The notes below the pieces were generated by a model. The model had not been told where the DNA came from. It ran no database searches and saw only the letters and a list, made by a program, of their open reading frames with translations. 51,647 nucleotides of DNA from Bdellovibrionales bacterium Ga0074137 (GTDB taxonomy: Bacteria > Bdellovibrionota > Bdellovibrionia > Bdellovibrionales > JAMPXM01): assembly GCA_001464715.1 (NCBI GenBank), contig LNDT01000007.1:1-51647 (forward strand). The letters are read 5' to 3'. How positions within the stretch are numbered: position 1 is the stretch's first letter; each line of letters begins with the position of its first letter. Below, piece after piece: positions 35,401 through 42,481 of the stretch. The position numbers were made by a program, and so were the translations under genes.

Positions 35401-35653
35401 GAAGCAACGAACCTCGATGGGTTATGCCATCATCGGTGGACTTATTAGCTCGACGCTTCTGACCCTCATCGTCGTTCCTGCTGCCTACACGTATATAGAT
35501 CGATTCCGAGTTTGGAGTCTTGATTGGATGAAACGTATCTTCGTCGCTCAAGACGCCAATGGTGAAATCCGCGATCAACATGTCGGGATATCAGGCTCGG
35601 CAGCTCCGACAAATTCAAAGGTCGCTGCTCAACCGCAGAGCATCGAAAAGTAG
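32438..35653 (+). CDS. RND-family multidrug efflux pump (HAE1/AcrB-like)
   Basis: A 1071-residue inner-membrane proton-driven exporter, normal length for the family. It starts at GTG 32438 with AAGGAG six bases upstream. Twelve membrane segments in two halves and two large periplasmic loops are present. Proton-relay residues are conserved: Asp403-Asp404 in TM4 (GLLIDDAIVVREN) and Lys932 in TM10 (GIACKNSILLVDY). This indicates drug/solute rather than metal transport. It follows the TolC-like gene in an apparent TetR-controlled operon. No membrane-fusion (adaptor) protein gene is present nearby, which is unusual for this class. A strong hairpin follows the stop. Confidence 0.93.
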   Translation: MNLSELSIQRPIFLTSLVILSLVVGLGAMSRLGVDLFPDVTFPVVTVTTPYPGAGPAEVETLVSKPLEDELSTLSGIKRLSSQNKEGVSIVIAEFTLETDVKYAEQQIRDRVGSTKRKLPDDISEPVIRRIDPADQPILILSVNADLPPGELYDLVSERIKPRLEQVNQVGLVEILGGRKREVQVQLDRAKLKNRELSATLVSSRLAGAGNDIPSGKKSQGDIETVFRTVGQFQSFDDIRGLVVNFFGNDVPVRIGDVATVTDSLVDENTKAYVNGEKSLFLYVFRQSGANTIRVVDLLKTAVDKANVEFGGEKGAPKITTVRDGSLWIRANVYDVQETILIGIVLAVLTVFLFLGNGRSTVITGLALPNSLIGAFILMALAGFTINIMTLLALSLSVGLLIDDAIVVRENIFRHMEMGKTPLQAAREGTAEVKLAVIGTTLAVIAVFGPLGFLSGVVGQFFKQFGLTVCFAMAISLFDALTMAPMMSAYLAGNPHHKPGEGTSFYDRTVGRVLKGFSNFQDGLENWYEGFVRAILRRPLLALAGSLVVFFACMYLVNFVPKTFLPTQDAGEFTVAIDLPPGTNLEGMNTLALKVDELIRSNKEVRVSALTVGSRDGDPNYADIYVQLVPSKERKGINTSQFKERLREQLKTFASANPKVKDYDAVGGGQRPFTMNIQGTDQKQIEEIGLRALARLKQMPGLLDTDINFRTGKPEFQVVPDKSKAQMLGVSTTSIGGELRAQVEGLVAAKYREKGIEYDIRVRMKEDQRDIRKEFSEIFVPNINNSLIKLSNVASPVDATGPSSITRMDRMKYVQIAADIAPGAGLGDILTDVSNVMSKEMDLPADVKFQFIGQAENFKELGDSMVFAMGAGVIFIFLVLASLYESFVTPFTIMLAMPLAICGAFVGLFVGNESLNLFSMIGMIMLIGIACKNSILLVDYANQLVAGGMNRSDAMVQAGKARLRPILMTTMALIAGMIPLAIGLNEASKQRTSMGYAIIGGLISSTLLTLIVVPAAYTYIDRFRVWSLDWMKRIFVAQDANGEIRDQHVGISGSAAPTNSKVAAQPQSIEK

Positions 35654-35658
35654 AAGGG

Positions 35659-35689
35659 ACCTCAGTGTCTCAGCCTGAGACACTGAGGT
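35659..35689 (+). terminator. Strong hairpin terminator after the efflux operon
   Basis: Perfect inverted repeat with 15-bp arms (ACCTCAGTGTCTCAG, one base, then its reverse complement), beginning three bases after the RND stop codon. It is followed by TATAAGCTCTCTTTTA, only moderately U-rich. The stem could act as a terminator or as a 3' mRNA stabiliser. Confidence 0.65.
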
Positions 35690-35773
35690 ATAAGCTCTCT
35701 TTTATCGGCTCGCCGTTGACCGCTCCACACACCTCGACTTTCTTTTTGCCTCAGAACGAGAGATCATAAGGTC

Positions 35774-36586
35774 GTGGGGTTTGATTCTAATAAAAATTCT
35801 GATCATCGTCTTTCGGGTGAAGCCTCTCGAGGAATTGCCGTCTACGCGGCTGTCGCCCTTTTATCACTGATCTTGTTCTTTCAAAATTGTGCGCCAGCTC
35901 CAACGGCTTCAGAAGAAGACCTCATCAGTGGTGTCGAGAATGGTGATTCCTCTTACCGGCTTCCTTCAAACTTCAATGAAACACTTGATACAGGCGTCAC
36001 TTGCTCAGTGGCGGCCAATGCGCCGACGATTCCCATAGGTGGAAATGTGACGTTCACGGTGTCGGCGACGGGCCCCGTTCCCGCGGGATTTCAGGTCTAT
36101 GAATTCGGATCAAAAAACGGCGTTGCCGACGCCAGCGAAATTGTCCCTGCGTTTGTTAGTTCCTTCGTACAAACTTCGACGAACCCGGGTTCCGTCGGTG
36201 GAAACTACATTCGTTACTTCCAAGTCCGTGATAATTTGGGACGCACGCTCTGCCAGACGAATTCGGTCGCCGTCACGCTGCAAGGCCGAAGCTGCACGCT
36301 TTCCATTTCAGCCTCGACGGTTCGCCAAGGAAATCCGGTCGTGTTCACAACAGCGTACGGCGCAGGGACTGTTGTTCCCGCAGGTGCCATCGTTCGCTTT
36401 GAAGGCGAGAACAACGGCGTCGGTATTGCTCCGATACCCTACGACAGCACCAACTACGCATCCTACAGCCGCACCATGGGAGCAATCGATGTCGGAAATA
36501 CCTATATCCGGCGAATCGTTATCCGCAATGCCGACAACTCCGTCTATTGCCAAACCAACAACGTTCGAATCTCCGTCGTTCGCTAA
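35774..36586 (+). CDS. Lipoprotein with two Ig-like repeats
   Basis: A 270-residue protein starting at GTG 35774, with AAGG a few bases upstream. After a charged start of about 20 residues it has a hydrophobic segment and lipobox (IAVYAAVALLSLILFFQNC), with Cys at about residue 39. The FQNC box is common among Bdellovibrio-type lipoproteins. The mature part has two similar beta-rich repeats, each opening with a Cys strand (VTCSVAANAPTIPIGGNVTF; SCTLSISASTVRQGNPVVF) and closing with LCQTNSVAV / YCQTNNVRI. These are probable Ig-like domains with one disulfide each. Probably a surface-exposed adhesin or binding protein. Confidence 0.78.
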   Translation: MGFDSNKNSDHRLSGEASRGIAVYAAVALLSLILFFQNCAPAPTASEEDLISGVENGDSSYRLPSNFNETLDTGVTCSVAANAPTIPIGGNVTFTVSATGPVPAGFQVYEFGSKNGVADASEIVPAFVSSFVQTSTNPGSVGGNYIRYFQVRDNLGRTLCQTNSVAVTLQGRSCTLSISASTVRQGNPVVFTTAYGAGTVVPAGAIVRFEGENNGVGIAPIPYDSTNYASYSRTMGAIDVGNTYIRRIVIRNADNSVYCQTNNVRISVVR

Positions 36587-36591
36587 GTAGT

Positions 36592-36630
36592 CGAACCGAA
36601 GGTTCGCACTTGGTACGAACCTTCGGTTCG
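36592..36630 (+). repeat. Doubled palindrome with flanking direct repeat
   Basis: Arm 36592-36606 (CGAACCGAAGGTTCG) is repeated as its exact reverse complement at 36616-36630, with a 9-base loop. Each arm is itself a hairpin (CGAACC, 3-base loop, GGTTCG). The 12-mer TTCGCTAAGTAG, which contains the lipoprotein stop codon, occurs both before (36579-36590) and after (36627-36638) the structure. It may terminate the lipoprotein transcript, although no U-tract follows. Confidence 0.65.
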
Positions 36631-36802
36631 CTAAGTAGCTGATTCGTGGTCGTTCGGACCCGCCAAAGGTCGAGGTTTTTCAAAAAACACAGACCAACCT
36701 CTTAAGACATCGGTCCAGACGCCGATGAGTCTTTTGTCGAGTCGATGGAAAATGCTGTCGCCTCAAGAGATGAGTCAATGAACTCTAAAAGGAGAACGCC
36801 TC

Positions 36803-37036
36803 ATGGCGCAAAAGCTTAAGCATCAAGAACCAAAAGCCGGTGGCCCAACAGCGCCCGTAGCCAACATTCCGACGGCCTGCAAAGCCGACGGCTGCAAAAA
36901 GAAGTCTGACAAGATGGACTTCTGCAGTGAGCACTACGATTGGTTCAAGTTCGGCCTCATAACACGCGAAGGTTCTAAGCCCATCGACTTCGATAAGAAG
37001 TATCAGTCTTATCAGAAGCACAAAAAAGTCGCTTAA
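36803..37036 (+). CDS. Small Cys-rich, putative zinc-binding protein
   Basis: A 77-residue basic protein with an excellent AAAGGAG ribosome-binding site about eight bases before the ATG. The core TACKADGCKKKSDKMDFC followed by SEHYDWFKFGL provides a C-x4-C-x9-C-x2-H set that could bind one zinc ion. It resembles small 'vegetative protein'-type sequences found in Bdellovibrio and myxobacteria, whose function is not established. The cytosolic, Lys-rich tail (KKYQSYQKHKKVA) may contact nucleic acid. A good terminator follows 26 bases after the stop, so it is probably a single-gene transcript. Confidence 0.75.
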   Translation: MAQKLKHQEPKAGGPTAPVANIPTACKADGCKKKSDKMDFCSEHYDWFKFGLITREGSKPIDFDKKYQSYQKHKKVA

Positions 37037-37062
37037 AACGCGGCCTTTAGAAATTCTCCGTA

Positions 37063-37100
37063 AAGCTGTCGGCCTAACCCTCCGGCAGCTTTTCTATTTT
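37063..37100 (+). terminator. Rho-independent terminator after the small Cys-rich gene
   Basis: Stem AAGCTGTCGG (37063-37072) pairs with CCGGCAGCTT (37082-37091), with one T-G wobble, a 9-base loop and a tail TTTCTATTTT. Because this terminator overlaps the earliest possible start of the downstream frame, it also supports the later start chosen for the App1-type phosphatase. Confidence 0.8.
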
Positions 37101-37218
37101 GAAGCCTTCCAATTTTTTTAGCATCCAGGCTCAAAATCAGAAATTTTTGCCGGGTCAAAGAGTCAGCACCGATCCAACGGCGCAGCTCCGGCACGATTCC
37201 CGCAACCCCGCCCCACTC

Positions 37219-38040
37219 ATGATTCCACAAATCCCATTAAAACTTGCGACCCGCTTCGTTCTGACCGTTATCTCTTGTGCTCTTGCGCTGAGCCCAATAG
37301 CCCGTCAAGCCGAAGCGCTGACGGTGATCTCCGATCTTGACGATACGATCAAGATCACACGAGTTCACACCCTGACAGCGATTCTGTCTGGCACCATCGG
37401 TCGCGATGTCTTTATCGGCATGGATGATTTAACCCGCGCCTTCCAAAAAGAATCCTCTCGAAATCGTCTCCTCATCGTCAGCGGAAGCCCCAAAATTCTG
37501 ACGATTCCTGTCTATCGCCTGCTTGTTGAAAACGACATCCGGGCTGACGAGATATTTCTTGTTGGAAAATCAGAAAAAAAACTCAGCGTCATTTTGAATC
37601 TTGTCGCCAACACCGAGGATGAGTTCATCCTCATCGGCGACGACCAAGAACGAGATCCAGAATTTTATGAAAAAACTCAGAAAGCGTTCCCAAATAAAAT
37701 TAAAGCCGTTTACATACACCAGGTAAGAGCCCAGCGCCTTCCCCAAGGCCAACGCGGATTCTACACAGCCTATGAAGTGGCTCTCTGGGAAGCCAGCGAA
37801 GGGCGACTCGGCAGGCACGTACCTTCAGAAGTGCAAACTCAGATTGAACGAAAGCTTGATTTGAATCCTGGCGACAGATCGGTTTCCCGGCGAGTTTCTG
37901 AGAGACTGATTCCTGAATGGCAAAAATGTTTTCCCAAAGGAACAGATCCCGTTCTTTCAGCAGCCGCGAAAGTCCCTGGCGCCGACATGAAGTACCTAAA
38001 GCGAGTGGCCCGAATCGTCACACAAAACTGTGAACCGTAA
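37219..38040 (+). CDS. Exported App1-type phosphatase (DUF2183, HAD-like)
   Basis: A 273-residue protein from ATG 37219. The frame is open to 37099, but that stretch includes a terminator and the later ATG leads into a signal peptide (LATRFVLTVISCALALS, ending RQAEA). The catalytic domain shows HAD motif I SDLDDTIKITRV (Asp39, Asp41), motif II LIVSGSPK, and a late acidic motif IGDDQERDPEFY. These match the App1 / DUF2183 phosphatase family, whose yeast member dephosphorylates phosphatidate. A periplasmic phospholipid phosphatase role is plausible. No clear ribosome-binding site is seen, so the start is not certain. The gene converges on the ABC permease gene (25-base gap). Confidence 0.82.
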   Translation: MIPQIPLKLATRFVLTVISCALALSPIARQAEALTVISDLDDTIKITRVHTLTAILSGTIGRDVFIGMDDLTRAFQKESSRNRLLIVSGSPKILTIPVYRLLVENDIRADEIFLVGKSEKKLSVILNLVANTEDEFILIGDDQERDPEFYEKTQKAFPNKIKAVYIHQVRAQRLPQGQRGFYTAYEVALWEASEGRLGRHVPSEVQTQIERKLDLNPGDRSVSRRVSERLIPEWQKCFPKGTDPVLSAAAKVPGADMKYLKRVARIVTQNCEP

Positions 38041-38065
38041 AGTTTTATCGGCCGCTGGCCTACGC

Positions 38066-39130
38066 TTACTCCCAGCGAAAAAGCCACGATCCAAGAGCTA
38101 GCCCCAGAAGTGAAATCGTCAAAAGTATTCCGACCGGCCCAAGCACGGTCGGTTCATACCAATGCGCACCATCGATCATGATTGAACGCGCGGCCGACAC
38201 CATGTGAGTGAGTGGCGAAATCAAAGACGCTTTCTGAAGCCATGGATTAAGGCCCTCAAGAGAAAACCAAACTCCTGATAAGAACATCATCGGCCACGTC
38301 ATGAGATTTAAAAGTCCACCGGCCAACTCTTCGCTGGAAACTCGCGCCGCCACCAAAAGACCCATTGCGATCAAACAAAGCGTTCCGCTGGCAAGAACCA
38401 AAGCCAGAGCGAACGGAGATCCATTCATCGGAAGATCCAGCGCGAAATAGGCTCCCGTAAAAATCATGGCGGTTGTTACTGAAATCAAAGCAAAGCGCGA
38501 CATAATCTGCGCAAACAAGAATTCCCAGGCGCGCACGGGCGTCGCCTTCAAGCGTTTCAAAACACCAGATTTTCTGTAGCGCACAAGAACATAGCCAACG
38601 CCGAAAAGAGCCGAAAACATCATATTGATTCCGATGATTCCAGGCGTGAGCCAGTCAACAAAACGGACTTCACGGCCAATCGTTGATTCGCGGTTCCACG
38701 AAACGCCTTGAACCGAGGCCAACATCTTCTCAAGCGTGTCGCCCTGAGGCGAGGTTGGATTGACCCAAAAATGTCCGACGCTTTTTTTAGCGGCAGAGTC
38801 AGCGACAGCTGGCTCGACATCAATCAATAGGTCCAGCTGATGCCTTGAAACTTTCTCTTTTGCTTTCTCAATTTCCTCCGGCGATGAGGCGATAGCGACA
38901 AAACGTGCATAGTTCCACTCCATCAGCGGATGGGTGGTGACCGTTACGGACCCTCGCTCGACCACACCGATTGAAAAAAGTGGCTTCGGCTTACCGCCAT
39001 AGGCAAAAGCGAATCCCCCGATGATTAAAATCGGAAAAAGTAAGTTCCAAGACATTGATCCGCGGTCCCGATAGAACTCCTTGTTTCTGGCAACAAAAAG
39101 TCCCCAAAGCCTCAAGATGAGATTATTCAT
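38066..39130 (-). CDS. ABC-2 type transporter permease
   Basis: A 354-residue inner-membrane permease. One N-terminal membrane segment (LLFPILIIGGFAFAYG) is followed by a periplasmic domain of about 150 residues, then five membrane segments in the C-terminal half (MMFSALFGVGYVLVRYR through GPVGILLTISLLGLALGSW). The block LIAMGLLVAARVSSEELAGG and MFLSGVWFSLEGLNPWL are typical of ABC-2 exporters of the YhhJ/drug or polysaccharide kind. It starts directly after the stop of the ATPase gene, so the two form an exporter. The substrate is unknown. Confidence 0.88.
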   Translation of the reverse strand: MNNLILRLWGLFVARNKEFYRDRGSMSWNLLFPILIIGGFAFAYGGKPKPLFSIGVVERGSVTVTTHPLMEWNYARFVAIASSPEEIEKAKEKVSRHQLDLLIDVEPAVADSAAKKSVGHFWVNPTSPQGDTLEKMLASVQGVSWNRESTIGREVRFVDWLTPGIIGINMMFSALFGVGYVLVRYRKSGVLKRLKATPVRAWEFLFAQIMSRFALISVTTAMIFTGAYFALDLPMNGSPFALALVLASGTLCLIAMGLLVAARVSSEELAGGLLNLMTWPMMFLSGVWFSLEGLNPWLQKASLISPLTHMVSAARSIMIDGAHWYEPTVLGPVGILLTISLLGLALGSWLFRWE

Positions 39131-39889
39131 TTAGACGTCCCCTCTTAAATCGCGGCCCGTTCGCATCAAAAAAAGCTCATCAAGGTTTTTCACGCCGTGT
39201 CGCTCGAGAAGTTCCTTTGGAGCTCCTTCATCGATCACACGACCCTGGTCGACCAACACAACCGTGTCGCAAAGAATTTCCGCTTCATCCATGTAGTGAG
39301 TCGTCAAAATAAGAGTGCGACCTTGCTTCTTGATTTTTTCGACAAGCTTCCAGAAAGTTCGTCGAGCTTGTGGATCAAGTCCCGTTGTGGGCTCATCAAG
39401 AAAGATGACTTCCGGGGCATGAACCAAGGCCAGCGCAAGAAGAACACGCTGCCTCTGCCCGCCACTCAGTTTTTTTGGTTCACGATCAACGAATTCAGCG
39501 ATGTCACACGTTTCAATCGCCTGAGTCACATGTTGTTTTGGATCCTCCAAAGCATACAGTCCCGCAAAAAGTTCAAGAAGCTCTCGACCCGTCAGATGAT
39601 CCTGAAGAGCTGTTTGCTGAAACTGAATTCCGATAGCGCGGGACCATGCCTTCGGCGCTCTGTGACCGCCGCCACTTGAAATGACTGTTTCGCCCCGAAA
39701 TAATACTTCACCCTGGTCGGGCTTCGTCAGCCCTTCCATAATTTCGATGGTCGTCGTTTTTCCTGCGCCATTGGGGCCAAGAATCCCGAAACAAACGCCG
39801 CTTGGAATTTTTAAACTCAGGCCCTGAACCGCTTTAACGGGCTCGGGTTTAGCTGGGAAGGTTTTGAACAGATTTCGAACTTCAATCAT
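39131..39889 (-). CDS. ABC transporter ATP-binding protein
   Basis: A 252-residue ATPase. The frame is open to 40063, but ATG 39889 begins the conserved fold directly (MIEVRNLFKTFPAK) and avoids overlap with the divergent MFS gene. Motifs: Walker A GPNGAGKTTT, Q-loop IGIQFQQTALQ, signature LSGGQRQR, Walker B VIFLDEPTTGLD and H-loop LTTHYMDEAE. It is of the drug/lipid exporter type (DrrA/CcmA-like) and energises the ABC-2 permease encoded immediately downstream. Only a weak ribosome-binding site is visible. The substrate is unknown. Confidence 0.92.
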   Translation of the reverse strand: MIEVRNLFKTFPAKPEPVKAVQGLSLKIPSGVCFGILGPNGAGKTTTIEIMEGLTKPDQGEVLFRGETVISSGGGHRAPKAWSRAIGIQFQQTALQDHLTGRELLELFAGLYALEDPKQHVTQAIETCDIAEFVDREPKKLSGGQRQRVLLALALVHAPEVIFLDEPTTGLDPQARRTFWKLVEKIKKQGRTLILTTHYMDEAEILCDTVVLVDQGRVIDEGAPKELLERHGVKNLDELFLMRTGRDLRGDV

Positions 39890-40001
39890 ACCGAATAATG
39901 GTCGCGAACCCACTTGTCTGTCACGTGTGACAATTGACCCACCTCGTTGGTGCGGAGGGTAAGTTCTTGAAGTTCCGCTGAAGCCAAGGGAGCTTCGGTC
40001 C

Positions 40002-41300
40002 ATGAGTGTGCTTGCGGACAAACAACAGAGAGCCTTGGGGCGTTCTTGGGCCTCTCTTCTCAAAGACCGTCAAATTCTCTCGTGGGCTCTTTACGACTGG
40101 GGGAACTCGGCCTTTGCGACAACTGTCATGGCGGGATTTTTTCCAATTTTCTTTAAGCAGTACTGGAGTGTCGGAGTCTCCTCGGTCGAATCGACAGCCC
40201 TTTTAGGTACAGCCAATTCTATTTCAAGTTTTGCTTTGGGAGCTCTCTCCCCGATCTTGGGAGCTCTTGCCGATCGAACCCGAGGCCGAAAAAAATTGCT
40301 CTTGTTCTTTACTTTTATTGGAGCTGTCTCTGCGTCGTCGCTCTACTTCATTGAACGCGGCGAGTGGGCGTGGGCCGCGGCTTTCTACGTTGCAAGCTCG
40401 ATCGGTTTTTTTGGAGGGCAAAGCTTCTACGATGCCTTGCTACCGGCTGTCGCAAAACCAAAAGAAATGGATCAAGTCTCAGGACTTGGCTATGGCCTCG
40501 GATACCTTGGCGGAGGAGTTCTTTTTGCGATCAACGTCGCCATGACTTTGAAACCCACCTTTTTTGGGCTCACCGATGCGGCCGAAGCTGTGCGGGTTTC
40601 GTTTTTTATGGTGGGCATTTGGTGGCTCCTATTTTCTGTCCCCCTCATGATCAATGTAAAGGAACCGGACAGCGAAGGGACCTCGGACACATTTTTTAAA
40701 ATGACGACCGATGCTTTTAAAAATGTCGTCACAACATTTCGCCATATTCGCGAAGTTAAAAATGTCTTTCTCTTTTTGATCGCCTACTTTTTTTATATCG
40801 ACGGCGTTAACACCATTATCAAAATGGCTGTCGACTATGGCTTGGCGCTTGGTTTCGAGAGCAGTTCATTGATTACGGCTCTGCTACTTGTTCAGTTCGT
40901 TGGATTTCCGGCAGCGATTGTGTTCAGCGCTTTTGCTTCAAAATTCGGTTCTCGTCAGGCTTTGAGCGTTGCTATTGGAGCCTACGCTGCGATTACGGTT
41001 CTTGCCACCGGGCTTCAGGTCGAGTGGCACTTTTATGCATTGGCTGTTGCGATCGGACTTGTTCAAGGCGGCATTCAAGCCTTGAGTCGTTCCGTTTATG
41101 GACAGCTCATTCCTCAAGATCGATCTGGCGAATTTTTTGGATTCTACAATATGCTCGGACGATTCTCATCAATCCTCGGCCCGCTTCTTATCGCTATCAC
41201 GGGACTGCTTTCAGAAAGTCCGCGGCTAGCGATGCTAAGCCTCTTGCTGCTTTTTGCCGCTGGCTACTTCACTCTTCGCAAAGTGAGCTTTCCGAAATGA
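40002..41300 (+). CDS. UMF1/Atg22-type MFS transporter
   Basis: A 432-residue permease with about 12 membrane segments. The opening ILSWALYDWGNSAFATTVMA is the signature of the UMF1 (Atg22-like) branch of the major facilitator superfamily. It is followed by ALGALSPILGALADRTRGRK with the MFS loop 2-3 pattern, and a second-half counterpart (SRSVYGQLIPQDRSGEFFGF). Substrates of bacterial members are mostly unknown; amino acids are exported by the yeast vacuolar homologue. The ATG at 40002 is preceded by AAGGGAG with about 10 bases spacing. It overlaps the M20 peptidase start by four bases (ATGA), which suggests a peptide or amino-acid theme. Confidence 0.88.
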   Translation: MSVLADKQQRALGRSWASLLKDRQILSWALYDWGNSAFATTVMAGFFPIFFKQYWSVGVSSVESTALLGTANSISSFALGALSPILGALADRTRGRKKLLLFFTFIGAVSASSLYFIERGEWAWAAAFYVASSIGFFGGQSFYDALLPAVAKPKEMDQVSGLGYGLGYLGGGVLFAINVAMTLKPTFFGLTDAAEAVRVSFFMVGIWWLLFSVPLMINVKEPDSEGTSDTFFKMTTDAFKNVVTTFRHIREVKNVFLFLIAYFFYIDGVNTIIKMAVDYGLALGFESSSLITALLLVQFVGFPAAIVFSAFASKFGSRQALSVAIGAYAAITVLATGLQVEWHFYALAVAIGLVQGGIQALSRSVYGQLIPQDRSGEFFGFYNMLGRFSSILGPLLIAITGLLSESPRLAMLSLLLLFAAGYFTLRKVSFPK

Positions 41301-42481
41301 CAACGTCCCGGATCGAGAGTTTTCTAGAAGAGCTCATCAATTCACCCTCATCGACCTCGCGGCAGAGCGATGTTCGTAGGACTCACAAAATACTTGCCGA
41401 TGCTCTCTTAGAGCTTGGATTTTCAATCGACTGGGTCCGCGATTCCTCTGGAAAAACCGACGATCTTCTTGTCGCAGAACGACCAGGCCGTCTCAATTCA
41501 TTTATCACCTGCGTCTCACACATCGACACGGTTCTCTCGCCGACCGAAGCAGGTCCTTACCGCCGCGAGGAAAGCGCCATGGGCCTCCGTGCAAAAGGGG
41601 CCGGTATTATCGACAACAAAGGTGGCCTTGCGGTTCTCATAGAAAGTCTTCGGCAGTACCTCGAAAAAGAAACTAATCCCGAAGTTGGATTGCGAGTTGT
41701 TTCCTCGCCCGATGAAGAAAATGGTTCCAGCGCGTGGCATGAAACTTACCGAAACCTAGGGCTATCCTCTTCGGCCGTTTTGGGATTTGAGCCGGCACTC
41801 GACGATGGATCGATCATCGAAAGTCGCCGCGGCAACAGGTGGTACAATATCGATATTGCCGGAACAGAGGCGCATGCAGGCCGATGTCGCGGCGAAGAAA
41901 TTAATGCGGCCCACGCGGCGGCTCGTCTGACCGTTCGCTGCCTTGACCTCAGAGACCGACTTCAATCAGAGTTCCCAAACGACAACGGCCTCGGCATCTC
42001 CCTCAATCTTGGCCACATCGAGGGCGGCCGCGACCGCCACAATGTCGTTTGTGGAAAAATCAAAATGAAATTGGATACTCGGTTTTCGACTTTTGAAGAG
42101 CGAGACAAGCTGCACTCGGGGCTCCTTGAAATCTTTAACTCGCCACTTGAAAAAAACATCGACGGCCAAAGTTCGAAAGTAACTTTTGAAATCGTCGACG
42201 ACTGTCCTCCATTTTCTGCCCTTGAGAAATCCAAAGCATTGACGCGCACTTTGTGCGAAATCATCTCGAGTCACGAAAATAGACAGATGACTTCAAAAAA
42301 GGCCGGGGGCGCAGGCGACGTGAACCATATGTCGCGGCCGGGACTTTTTATACTTGATGGTCTTGGACCGGTCGGCGGCCGCATGCACACGACGGAAGAG
42401 TTTTTAGAACTCGCGACGCTTGAGACGCGCGCGAAGTCGCTGGCCGAATGGTATCCCACCTTGATCGCCTCGCTGCGGTAA
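41297..42481 (+). CDS. M20-family metallopeptidase
   Basis: A 394-residue cytosolic dizinc peptidase/deacylase. I start it at ATG 41297, which overlaps the MFS stop (ATGA); the open frame further upstream lies inside the MFS gene. Metal and catalytic residues: H75-I-D77 (VSHIDTVL), Asp106 (GIIDNKGG), Glu140-Glu141 (PDEENGS) and a late HTTEEF. The dimerisation domain is about residues 175-290. It is similar in layout to glutamate carboxypeptidase and ArgE/DapE-type enzymes, but the substrate is not resolved. Co-transcription with a transporter suggests that imported or exported peptides or acyl amino acids are handled. Its last 78 bases overlap the convergent EamA gene. Confidence 0.88.
   Translation: MTTSRIESFLEELINSPSSTSRQSDVRRTHKILADALLELGFSIDWVRDSSGKTDDLLVAERPGRLNSFITCVSHIDTVLSPTEAGPYRREESAMGLRAKGAGIIDNKGGLAVLIESLRQYLEKETNPEVGLRVVSSPDEENGSSAWHETYRNLGLSSSAVLGFEPALDDGSIIESRRGNRWYNIDIAGTEAHAGRCRGEEINAAHAAARLTVRCLDLRDRLQSEFPNDNGLGISLNLGHIEGGRDRHNVVCGKIKMKLDTRFSTFEERDKLHSGLLEIFNSPLEKNIDGQSSKVTFEIVDDCPPFSALEKSKALTRTLCEIISSHENRQMTSKKAGGAGDVNHMSRPGLFILDGLGPVGGRMHTTEEFLELATLETRAKSLAEWYPTLIASLR

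Noticed and set aside
37099-37218. Longer N-terminus for the App1-type phosphatase
   Set aside because: The stretch begins within a terminator tail and has no export signal, while the ATG at 37219 opens a normal signal peptide.
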